Assembly (NCBI GenBank): GCA_964420455.1
Contig: CAYQTO010000082.1
Span: 1-15,918 of the forward strand
DNA from: CAYQTO01 sp964420455
GTDB taxonomy: Bacteria > Sumerlaeota > Sumerlaeia > SLMS01
DNA: 15,918 nt
Direction: 5' to 3'
In this document: positions 6,555 through 13,340 of the stretch, piece after piece
Layout of the letters: each line of letters opens with the position of its first letter
Numbering within the stretch: the stretch's first letter is position 1
Translations under genes and position numbers: made by a program
The notes under the pieces: model-generated
Databases searched by the model: none
The model's input: only the letters and a program-made list of their open reading frames with translations
Told to the model about the DNA's origin: nothing

Positions 6555-7889
6555 ATGGCATCACCCGTGACTCTACTGCAGCTCTCCCCCACCATGACGG
6601 AGGGCACCATCGTTAAGTGGCTCGTCAAGGAAGGCGACGACGTCAGCAACGGCATGGCCATCGCCGAGGTCGAAACGGACAAGGCGGTGATGGAGCAGGA
6701 GAGCTTCGAGGATGGCAAGGTTCTCAAGATCGTTGTCGGCGAGGGCCAGCGGGTTGCCGTGGAATCCCTCCTCATGGTGATCGGCGAGGAGGGCGAGGAC
6801 ATTTCGGAGATTCTCTCGAGCGGCGGAAGCGGCGGTGGGAAGGCTCCTGCGAAGGAACCGGCCCCCGCGAAGGAACCGGCCCCCAGCAAAGAATCCAAGC
6901 CTCAGGGGGTGGCAACGGCGACCCCGGCGAAGGCGGAGCCTGCCAAGGCGTCCGCCCCCGAGCCCAGCAGCCCCCGCAACAACGGCGGACGCGTCCTCGC
7001 CTCGCCCCTCGCGCGCAAAATGGCCAGCGACGCCGGTCTCGCCCTCGAGCAGATCGATGGCACAGGCCCCAACGGCCGCATTGTGAAGGCCGACGTGGAG
7101 GCCGCCCTCTCCAGCGGCGGCACCCAGCGCCAGCCCGCTGCTGCCTCCTCCACCCCCATGGCCACGGGCGTCTCCGCCAGCGCCGATACCTACGGCGCCG
7201 ATGGCGCCGGAGCCGAGGAAATCGCCCTCAGCGGCATGCGCCAGACCATCGCCCGCCGCCTCGTCGAGTCCAAGCAGACCGTCCCTCACTTCCAGCTCAC
7301 CATCGAGGTCCGCGCGGAAAAGCTTCTCGAGGCCGTCGACCGCCTCCGTGCCGTCGACCCCGACGCCAAGCCAACCGTTTCCCACATCATGATCAAGGCG
7401 ATGGCGAACATGGCCATGCGCCACGAGCCGATCCGCACCCAGTGGGCCGGCGACAGGCTGGTGCGCGTCAACAGCGCCCCCATCAGCGTCGCCGTCGCCA
7501 TCGACGAGGGCCTGGTGACCCCCGTCATCCGTCGCGCGGAGACCAAGGGCATCTTCCAGATCGCCCGCGAACTGCGCGACCTCGCCGGCCTCGCCCGCGA
7601 ACGCAAGCTCACCGCGGAGGACTACAGCGGCGGCGTCCAGACCCTCAGCAACCTTGGCATGTATGGCATCCACCAGTTCAACGCGATCATCAATCCGCCG
7701 GAATCGAGCATCCTCGCGGCGAGCGCCGTGGAGGACCGCCCTGTGGTCGAGAACGGCCGCCTCACCGCCGGCAAGGTCATGAACCTCACCCTGAGCTGCG
7801 ACCACCGCGTTGTCGACGGCGCCGTTGGGGCCCGGTACCTCGCCGACCTCAGGAAGGCGCTCGAGGATCCGCTGCTGATTCTGATGTGA
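6555..7889 (+). CDS. pdhC: dihydrolipoamide acetyltransferase (E2 of pyruvate dehydrogenase)
   Basis: 444 aa. Transfers the acetyl group from lipoyl-lysine to CoA and forms the core of the complex. A single lipoyl domain (about 3-80) has the lipoylation site Lys43 in ETDKA. An Ala/Pro/Lys/Glu linker (about 90-140) follows, then a peripheral-subunit-binding domain (145-185, LASPLARKMASDAGL...GTGPNGRI), a second flexible linker, and the catalytic acyltransferase domain (about 221-444). The DHRVVDG active-site motif with His417 and Asp421 is intact. It ends 19 bases before the convergent glycosyltransferase gene. No lpd (E3) follows in this operon, so E3 must be encoded elsewhere. Confidence 0.95.
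   Translation: MASPVTLLQLSPTMTEGTIVKWLVKEGDDVSNGMAIAEVETDKAVMEQESFEDGKVLKIVVGEGQRVAVESLLMVIGEEGEDISEILSSGGSGGGKAPAKEPAPAKEPAPSKESKPQGVATATPAKAEPAKASAPEPSSPRNNGGRVLASPLARKMASDAGLALEQIDGTGPNGRIVKADVEAALSSGGTQRQPAAASSTPMATGVSASADTYGADGAGAEEIALSGMRQTIARRLVESKQTVPHFQLTIEVRAEKLLEAVDRLRAVDPDAKPTVSHIMIKAMANMAMRHEPIRTQWAGDRLVRVNSAPISVAVAIDEGLVTPVIRRAETKGIFQIARELRDLAGLARERKLTAEDYSGGVQTLSNLGMYGIHQFNAIINPPESSILAASAVEDRPVVENGRLTAGKVMNLTLSCDHRVVDGAVGARYLADLRKALEDPLLILM
6849..6884 (+). repeat. perfect 18-bp tandem duplication in the E2 linker
   Basis: GCGAAGGAACCGGCCCCC occurs at 6849-6866 and again at 6867-6884, in frame, giving the linker AKEPAPAKEPAP. It is an even number of codons, so it lengthens the swinging-arm linker by six residues without breaking the frame. 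Confidence 0.9.
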
Positions 7890-7908
7890 CCCGGCTTTGG
7901 GCGGTGGC

Positions 7909-8919
7909 CTACCCGCCGCCGCCCGCCACCCGCCCCCACGCCCTTCCGGCCAGGTCCACCGCCTGCTGCGTATAGAAAGAAAGACGTGCGCGCCGTGGCC
8001 CCACCTCCGAAAGGCCGGCAAGCAGCGTCGCAACGGTTGCCGGGCGGCGCTCCGGAGCGAAGAACCGCTCGTACGTGGCCCGCGCCCGCCTGCCCATCTC
8101 CTCCGCCTCGTCCGACCGCTCCGCGAGCATCTCCGGCAGTCGTCCCACCTCCTTCTCCTGCACCCGCACGCTCATCGACTCCCAGTCCGGCCCATCCGGC
8201 ACCACCAGCTCGTCCGCCAGGATCACCGGAACCGATCCCATCCGCATCGACTCGAACAGACGGTAGCTCGACGTTCCGACCCCCCGCGGGCAGAGGGTGA
8301 AACGACTCCGCGCCAGGACTCCGAGGTAGTCGCGTCGAATCTCCTCCGTCGACCGGTTGCCGTGGTTGAAGTTGGCGGTCTCGCGGACGAGGGCATTGTC
8401 CGGATGTGCAAGTTCGTAGAGTTGCCGCCGCAGCGCACTCGTCGGCCCGCCCACGAAGTTGTAGAGAAGATCGCGGCCCGCCACCGTAGGAGGAGCGGGC
8501 TCGTCCTCCGTCGGGATGCGAAAATAGCCGAAGGCCCGGTGGCGCCGACGGTCGAAACGGCCCCGGGGCAGCGACGCATACAAACCCGGCAGGTAGTCCA
8601 CCGGCCGGTCCTCCGTCGACCAGATGAAGCACCGTCCGGGAAAGCGTCTATACAAGGGATGGGAAAGGAGGCGGTTGCGAAGGAAGAAGCGCCCGCGCTT
8701 GCGCCCGTATTCGCAGAAGACGATAAACGTCGCCTCCTCCGGGTGCCGGGTGACGACGGCCTCCGGCCCGTTCCAACGCTCCATTCCCTTTGTATAGACG
8801 CCCAGCCAGTCCCGAAGGCCCTTCATCTCCACATGGTCGTAAACAAAGTGGAGGCGGGGAGGCGTGGGGGTCATGGTGGGAGTGGCGGAGGGGGTGCTGC
8901 CGCGCGGGGAGCGCGTCAC
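7909..8919 (-). CDS. exostosin (GT47-like) family glycosyltransferase
   Basis: 336 aa from GTG 8919. The key block SRFTLCPRGVGTSSYRLFES (205-224), followed by MRMGSVPVILAD, is the exostosin C-terminal signature, with Glu223 at the conserved donor-site position. Earlier, IWSTEDRPVDYLPG (99-112) and YNFVGGPTSALRRQL (153-167) fit the same family. There is no signal peptide or membrane segment, so it should act in the cytoplasm; donor and acceptor are unknown. The GTG overlaps the stop of the PKD-domain pseudokinase gene as GTGA (8916-8919), suggesting coupling. An ATG at 8874 is an alternative start that would drop 15 low-complexity residues; neither start has a clear Shine-Dalgarno. A role in surface polysaccharide synthesis is inference. 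Confidence 0.8.
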   Translation of the reverse strand: MTRSPRGSTPSATPTMTPTPPRLHFVYDHVEMKGLRDWLGVYTKGMERWNGPEAVVTRHPEEATFIVFCEYGRKRGRFFLRNRLLSHPLYRRFPGRCFIWSTEDRPVDYLPGLYASLPRGRFDRRRHRAFGYFRIPTEDEPAPPTVAGRDLLYNFVGGPTSALRRQLYELAHPDNALVRETANFNHGNRSTEEIRRDYLGVLARSRFTLCPRGVGTSSYRLFESMRMGSVPVILADELVVPDGPDWESMSVRVQEKEVGRLPEMLAERSDEAEEMGRRARATYERFFAPERRPATVATLLAGLSEVGPRRARLSFYTQQAVDLAGRAWGRVAGGGG

Positions 8920-10529
8920 CGCCGCGGGAGGACGTTGAAGGTCAGGCGGGCTGGCTGGCTGGAGGCCTGTCCCTCGTCGGTGACGACGAGTTCCAGGACA
9001 GCGACGCCGGGGCGGAGGAACTGGACCTCGATCTCGCGCTCAAGGGTGGCGAAAGTTCTCCCGGTCTGGGCGCGGTCCTGTCCGACCTCGGCGAAGATGA
9101 CCTCGCCGTCCTCCGGGGCAGCGAGACGCCAGCGATAACTGAGGGCGGTCCCTTCCGGGTCGACAGAGGAGCCGGCGTCGAGGACGAGGGGCTCGTCGAC
9201 GCGAGGGTCGAGAGTCCTCGGGGCGCGGATGGCGGCCTCCGGGGGTTCGTTGGGGGGCGGGCTCATGAACATCATGGCGGCGCCGGCCAGCCCGCCGAGG
9301 ACGAGCAGCCCCGCGAGGGAGAGGAGGAGCACATTGCGGGTGCGGGCGGAGGAAGCGGGGTCGCGGGGACGGACCGGCTTGAGGGCCTTCTCCGGGCTGT
9401 CCAGAACAGGTCCCGCCGCGTAGGGATTCAGCAGCGCGTCGTCGTCAAGAACGGAGCCGGACTTTGGGTCGCGCCGCGATCCGCCGGCGATGGGGGGGAC
9501 AAACTTGGGTACGGAGCCGGAGGAGCGCCGGCCAGGCGAAGGGGGGCTGGTGGGAGGAGTCTGTCGGTCGGGTGGTGGCGCCGGGGTCGCCGGATATCCG
9601 GTGCCCGACGGCGGCACGGGGGTGGGAGTCCGCGGCGAGGGGAAGGGCTCCTCGGGCAGAGGGGTGTGGTGCGCGGCGGGCAAATTGCCCGAAGGCAGGA
9701 CGATCGCCGTCACCGACACGTCGCGCTGCTCCTGGACGCCGGTCACTGCCCGCATCAACTCGTCGACGGTGCGGATGCGGCCCTCGCCGCCCGCCTCTAC
9801 CTGCATCTCCACAAGGATGCGGCCGATCTCCGGCTCCACCATCTCGAGCGGCGAGCTATACATGCCGGGGTTCTTGAGCACCTCCCCGCGCAACTCGTCG
9901 AAGGTGCGCCGCGGGCTGCCGCAGGCGGCGGTGAGCAGGATGCGGCGAAGGGCTGCCAGTTCGCCCGCCTCGTGGGGAAGGTTCGTCGACGTATAGACAC
10001 CGTCCACCATCCCCTCGGCGAAGCGGTCGAGGATGGGACTCGACTCGCGCTGGGCCCGGGTGAGCAGCCCGGTGGGGTGACGCCCGGTCAGGCGCCAGTC
10101 ACCGCTTTCCGTGAGGACCACCTGGTCCTGGTCGAGAAACTCGCACCGGCCACCGGCGCGCCGGACCTCCATGATCTCGCGCAGGAAGTGAATGGCAAAG
10201 CGCGTCCAGGCGCGGACGCTGCACAGCTTGCCCCCCTCGACCAGGGCGGTCAGCGGGCGACCCTCAATGTGCTCCATGATCACCGACAGGCGACCCTGCA
10301 CCATCTCAAGGTGGTAGATGCGAGGGAGCGCGGGCGGGTTGCAGGCGGCCGCCGCCCGCATCTGCGCCCGGACCGCTTCCACCGCCGCCGTATCCGCGGA
10401 AAACTTCTCGTTGAACGAGCGCCGCCGCGCCCGATGGTGCGTCAGGTGGTGCAGGACGATCTCGTCCTCGAAGTAGGGCAGGTCATCGAGTTCCTTGATG
10501 AAGCGCCAGCGCGCGGAGGGATGAATCAT
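8916..10529 (-). CDS. pseudokinase-like protein with proline-rich linker, membrane anchor and PKD-like domain
   Basis: 537 aa. The N-terminal ~275 residues resemble a degraded protein-kinase fold. LSVIMEHIEGRPLTALVEGG (81-100) looks like the hinge. The stretch at 127-148, where HRDxKxxN would lie, reads GRCEFLDQDQVVLTESGDWRLT, with no HRD, catalytic Asp or DFG. A Pro/Ser/Thr-rich linker (about 285-395) precedes one membrane helix (400-422). The C-terminal 115 residues are PKD-like, with DAGSSVDPEGTALSYRWRL (451-469) as the recognisable core. Predicted topology is kinase-like part inside and PKD domain outside. ATG 10529 has AAGGA (10536-10540) 6 bases upstream and overlaps the preceding pseudokinase stop as ATGA. 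The kinase assignment is by pattern only; the linker, membrane segment and PKD calls are firmer. It cannot be a normal kinase; scaffold or sensor roles are speculative. Confidence 0.7.
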   Translation of the reverse strand: MIHPSARWRFIKELDDLPYFEDEIVLHHLTHHRARRRSFNEKFSADTAAVEAVRAQMRAAAACNPPALPRIYHLEMVQGRLSVIMEHIEGRPLTALVEGGKLCSVRAWTRFAIHFLREIMEVRRAGGRCEFLDQDQVVLTESGDWRLTGRHPTGLLTRAQRESSPILDRFAEGMVDGVYTSTNLPHEAGELAALRRILLTAACGSPRRTFDELRGEVLKNPGMYSSPLEMVEPEIGRILVEMQVEAGGEGRIRTVDELMRAVTGVQEQRDVSVTAIVLPSGNLPAAHHTPLPEEPFPSPRTPTPVPPSGTGYPATPAPPPDRQTPPTSPPSPGRRSSGSVPKFVPPIAGGSRRDPKSGSVLDDDALLNPYAAGPVLDSPEKALKPVRPRDPASSARTRNVLLLSLAGLLVLGGLAGAAMMFMSPPPNEPPEAAIRAPRTLDPRVDEPLVLDAGSSVDPEGTALSYRWRLAAPEDGEVIFAEVGQDRAQTGRTFATLEREIEVQFLRPGVAVLELVVTDEGQASSQPARLTFNVLPRR

Positions 10530-11332
10530 GGTTCTTCCTTCCGCAGGTTGTTCTTCTGCCAGAAGGCGCGGGCCTCGCTCGCCGATTCAAACCCGCCGTT
10601 GAAGGGACCGAAGCCCTTCAGGCATTCCACCAGGAAATCGCGGATGGTGGCCCGCTTGTACATGCCGTGGACGAGGCGGGTGGCTTTCTTCAGATTGAAG
10701 TCGTCCCACTGTTCATTCTCGGCGCCCCCCGGAAGCAAGGCACCGCCGTGCTTGAGGCTGAGCATGGCAAACGCCCAGCGGGCGAGGTCCTGGGAAAAGA
10801 GATTGTTGGAAAGGATGGGGACGTCGCCCTCCTCGGCGTAGAGGGAAGCCTCGAGGCGGCCGTCCAGTCCCATGTCGAGCAGGACGATCTTGCGCAGGGC
10901 GCCGAGGCCAAAGGACCGGAGGGTGAGAGATCCGTGCACGAGTCCGGCGTCGTGAAGGCAGGCCACCATGCCGAGGGTTCGCTCGAGGACGTTGATCTCG
11001 GGAAGGTCGGAGTTGGGACCGAGCGGATTGTTGACCTGGAGGTCGATGGGGTGGGCCTCGGGGGCGTAGGTCACCGCGCACAGGGCAGCCTCAGCGAACC
11101 AGGCATCAGCAAGGCGCGGCACACCCTCGTGGGCGAGCGAGCCATAGCGCCGCAGAAGCGAGGTCACGGTCTGGCGCTGGTGGTCGCTCAGGCTCTCGGG
11201 AAAGTCGATGCGGTGGAGCCGGCACGGGGCTTCGAGGCTTCGCTCCACCGCCGCGTACACGCGATGATGGTCCCCTCGCGAGAGAATCTCGCCGGTCTCA
11301 TAATACTCACTCAGGTCCTCGAGCAGTTCCAT
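10526..11332 (-). CDS. small stand-alone protein-kinase-like (pseudokinase) protein
   Basis: 268 aa, the length of a bare kinase domain. YYETGEILSRGDHHRVYAAVE (10-30) matches kinase strand 1, glycine loop and VYxA, but the second glycine is missing. CRLHRI (37-42) puts His40 where the ATP-binding Lys should be. LVHGSLTLRSF (131-141) replaces HRDLKxxN, with Ser135 for the catalytic Asp and Ser140 for the metal Asn. LLDMG (151-155) keeps the Asp of DFG. FLVECLKG (233-240) matches the late CxxxxPxxRP helix region. It is therefore probably catalytically dead. No membrane segment. Its stop overlaps the start of the membrane pseudokinase gene (ATGA, 10526-10529), so the two should be made together. 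No Shine-Dalgarno is visible before ATG 11332. Confidence 0.72.
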   Translation of the reverse strand: MELLEDLSEYYETGEILSRGDHHRVYAAVERSLEAPCRLHRIDFPESLSDHQRQTVTSLLRRYGSLAHEGVPRLADAWFAEAALCAVTYAPEAHPIDLQVNNPLGPNSDLPEINVLERTLGMVACLHDAGLVHGSLTLRSFGLGALRKIVLLDMGLDGRLEASLYAEEGDVPILSNNLFSQDLARWAFAMLSLKHGGALLPGGAENEQWDDFNLKKATRLVHGMYKRATIRDFLVECLKGFGPFNGGFESASEARAFWQKNNLRKEEP

Positions 11333-11401
11333 CGGGGCGTCGGCGGGGTCCGTGGGATTGGCAAAAGGTTAGGACGGGAAGTGAAACATTTAGTTGGTGA
11401 A

Positions 11402-11428
11402 ACGGGAGGGGGAGGACGCTGCTCCCGT
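11402..11428 (-). terminator. hairpin just after the cysQ-like stop
   Basis: ACGGGAG (11402-11408) and CTCCCGT (11422-11428) are perfect 7-bp inverted arms with a 13-base loop. In minus-strand direction the stem begins within the TGA stop codon and is followed by TTTCACC, a very short T-run. A weak intrinsic terminator between cysQ and the pseudokinase operon is plausible; the T-run is too short to be sure. Confidence 0.4.
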
Positions 11429-12291
11429 CAACGCCAAAGCTCCGCCACGCCGTCCAGCATGCGAATCAGTTCCTCGTGGAGGTGGCCATTGCTCATGAGG
11501 AGCCCGTCGCGGAGGTAGTAGTCGCCCTGCATATACGCCACGGGTTTGCCACGGAGCGTGGTGGCGGTGCCGCCGGCTTCCGCAAGGATCGCGTGGGGGG
11601 CACAGACGTCCCACTCCTTGGCCATGGCGCGGCCGGTGTTGATGTACAGATCGGCACGCCCTGCGGCGACTTCCATCGCCTTCAGCCCCAGGGACCCCCG
11701 CGAGTACACCTTGCGGGCACCCAACATGTCCAGGACCGACGCCAGCCGCTTGCCGATTCCCGTGTTGGTGATGACGACCACCGCATCGTCGATGTTCAAC
11801 TCGCCCGAGACGTGGAGCGGGAAGGTGGTGCCGTTTTCGAGGTTCTCGATGCGGGCGCCGCCCCCCCGCCGGGCCGTGTGCATCAGTGCCGCCCGCGGTT
11901 CGTACACCACGCCCAGCAGCGGCTCGCCCGGGGCGCCGACCGCCGGCCGTCCCGCCAGCGCAATATGCACCGCAAAGTCGTCCTCACCCTTCATAAAGTC
12001 CCTCGTCCCATCGATCGGGTCGATGATCCAGCAGAACGGCGTCTCGAGCCGCGCCTCCTCCTTGCAGGTTTCCTCGGTGAGGAAGCTGAAGCGTTCGGCG
12101 GGGTAGCGGCTGCGGAGGAAATCGACGATCGCATGGTCCGCGGCGATATCCGCCTCCGTCGCCGGGCCCTCGCCCTCCTTTTCGAACACCTCGAAGCTCC
12201 CCTGGAAGAAGGGCTCAATCGCGCGCCACGCCTCCAGCGCCGCCTCCCGCGCCATCTCCAGCGCCTCGTCCAACTCTTTGTCCGTTAGCAC
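11428..12291 (-). CDS. cysQ: inositol-monophosphatase-fold phosphatase, CysQ-like 3'(2'),5'-bisphosphate nucleotidase
   Basis: 287 aa. CysQ hydrolyses 3'-phosphoadenosine 5'-phosphate to AMP and phosphate, relieving a by-product of sulfate assimilation. The Mg/Li-sensitive phosphatase motifs are complete: GPATEADIAAD (42-52), LTEET with Glu73/Glu74, DPIDGTRDF (91-99) and EWDVCAPHAILAEAGG (216-231). The WDVCAPxAIL form is typical of nucleotidases rather than SuhB, though inositol or histidinol phosphatase activity cannot be excluded. I chose GTG 12291 because GGGAAGGA (12297-12304) lies 5 bases upstream. The in-frame TTG at 12306 lies upstream of that site. The gene diverges from ldcA across 104 bases that may hold shared control. 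No sulfate-assimilation gene is nearby. Confidence 0.8.
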   Translation of the reverse strand: MLTDKELDEALEMAREAALEAWRAIEPFFQGSFEVFEKEGEGPATEADIAADHAIVDFLRSRYPAERFSFLTEETCKEEARLETPFCWIIDPIDGTRDFMKGEDDFAVHIALAGRPAVGAPGEPLLGVVYEPRAALMHTARRGGGARIENLENGTTFPLHVSGELNIDDAVVVITNTGIGKRLASVLDMLGARKVYSRGSLGLKAMEVAAGRADLYINTGRAMAKEWDVCAPHAILAEAGGTATTLRGKPVAYMQGDYYLRDGLLMSNGHLHEELIRMLDGVAELWR

Positions 12292-12296
12292 GCTTG

Positions 12297-12304
12297 TCCT
12301 TCCC
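12297..12304 (-). promoter_or_regulatory. Shine-Dalgarno deciding the cysQ-like start
   Basis: On the minus strand GGGAAGGA is followed after 5 bases by GTG at 12291. This rules against the in-frame TTG at 12306, which sits 5' of the same site and has no site of its own. Confidence 0.65.
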
Positions 12305-12384
12305 AATGCCAGCCGTTCTTGACCTTGATCGATGGTCCAGTCTCCATTTTGTCACGTTCCGCCGCGAGCGAAATTGCTGCCCCC

Positions 12385-12389
12385 AGGAG
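12385..12389 (+). promoter_or_regulatory. Shine-Dalgarno deciding the ldcA start
   Basis: AGGAG lies 6 bases before ATG 12396. The frame is open upstream to ATG 12294, but that extension would cross the cysQ ribosome-binding site and adds 34 residues foreign to the family. Confidence 0.7.
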
Positions 12390-12395
12390 CCGGCC

Positions 12396-13331
12396 ATGCC
12401 CGCCCGACTCAAGTCCCCCCACCTCCTCAAGGAAGGCCAGACGGTGGGCCTCATCGCCCCCTCGAGCCCGGTCTTTAACAAGGAGGAGATCCCCGGCGGC
12501 ATCCGCGCCCTCGAGGAGCTTGGCCTCAAGGTCAAGGTCTACCCCTCCGTCCACGAGCAGGCGGATTACCTCGCCGGGCCGGACAAGCGCCGCGCCAGCG
12601 ACCTTCGCAATGCCTTCCTCGATCCGAAAATCGCCGCCGTCGTCTGCATCCGCGGCGGCTATGGCGCCTCGCGCCTCCTCGGCATGATCGACTGGCGGGA
12701 GATCGGCCGCACCCGCAAGCCGCTCCTTGGCTTCAGCGACATTACCTCGCTCCACGGCGCTCTCCAGTCCCGCGCCGGCCTCGTCAGCTTTCACGGTGCC
12801 AACGCCGGATGGTTGGCCAAACGCGACAAGGCCACCGCCATCATGCAGGACAATCTCCGCCAGTTTCTCTTCCACGGCTGGAGCGGCTTTTCCTTCCGCG
12901 AGGCCTGTGGCAAGGCCTTCAATCCCCAACCCTTTCGCAAGGGCCGCGCGCGCGGCCGCATCTTCGGCGGCAACCTCAGCCTCTTCGCCGGCCTTGTCGG
13001 CACCCCCTACCTGCCCAAACACCGCGAGGTCGTCCTTTTCATCGAGGAGATCGGCGAGAAAGTCTACAAGCTCGACCGTTTCCTGACCCAGATCATGCTC
13101 GCGGGTTACTTCGACAATGTGACGGGCATCGTCATTGGCGACATCCGCAACTGCGAGCCCGGGCGCGGCGACGCCGACGACGCCCTGACCGTCCTCGAGC
13201 GATGCCTCAGGCCCCTGCGCAAGCCGATCCTCGCCGGCTTGCCCGTCGGCCATTGCCGCCCCACATGGACCATCCCCCTTGGTGCCGAGGTCGAACTCGA
13301 CGCTACCGGCGGGGACCTGCGTCTGCTGTAA
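12396..13331 (+). CDS. ldcA: LD-carboxypeptidase, peptidase family S66
   Basis: 311 aa. Family S66 enzymes remove the terminal D-alanine from muropeptide tetrapeptides during peptidoglycan recycling; relatives (MccF) cleave microcin C. The N-terminal TVGLIAPSSPV (16-26) and CIRGGYGASRLL (84-95) are family blocks. The Ser-His-Glu triad is visible as Ser114 in GFSDIT, Glu217 in FIEEIGE and His286 in GLPVGH. There is no signal peptide, as expected for a cytoplasmic recycling enzyme. It diverges from the cysQ-like gene and ends 9 bases before the convergent aldolase-like gene. The recycling role is inferred from the family; a detoxifying MccF-like role is an alternative. Confidence 0.88.
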   Translation: MPARLKSPHLLKEGQTVGLIAPSSPVFNKEEIPGGIRALEELGLKVKVYPSVHEQADYLAGPDKRRASDLRNAFLDPKIAAVVCIRGGYGASRLLGMIDWREIGRTRKPLLGFSDITSLHGALQSRAGLVSFHGANAGWLAKRDKATAIMQDNLRQFLFHGWSGFSFREACGKAFNPQPFRKGRARGRIFGGNLSLFAGLVGTPYLPKHREVVLFIEEIGEKVYKLDRFLTQIMLAGYFDNVTGIVIGDIRNCEPGRGDADDALTVLERCLRPLRKPILAGLPVGHCRPTWTIPLGAEVELDATGGDLRLL

Positions 13332-13340
13332 ATCCGCCCC

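Noticed and set aside
6573..8033. A 486-codon minus-strand open frame opposite pdhC
   Set aside because: pdhC has complete lipoyl, binding and catalytic domains; the antisense product is Gly/Ala/His-rich without motifs.
8790..10841. A 683-codon plus-strand open frame opposite the PKD-domain pseudokinase
   Set aside because: The minus-strand frame has a membrane helix, a PKD core and a good ribosome-binding site; the plus-strand translation is a biased antisense shadow.
12319..12350. Possible sigma-70 promoter for ldcA: TTGACC followed by CATTTT
   Set aside because: The spacing is 20 bases and the -10 is poor; at 17-base spacing there is only CTCCAT. Not strong enough to call.
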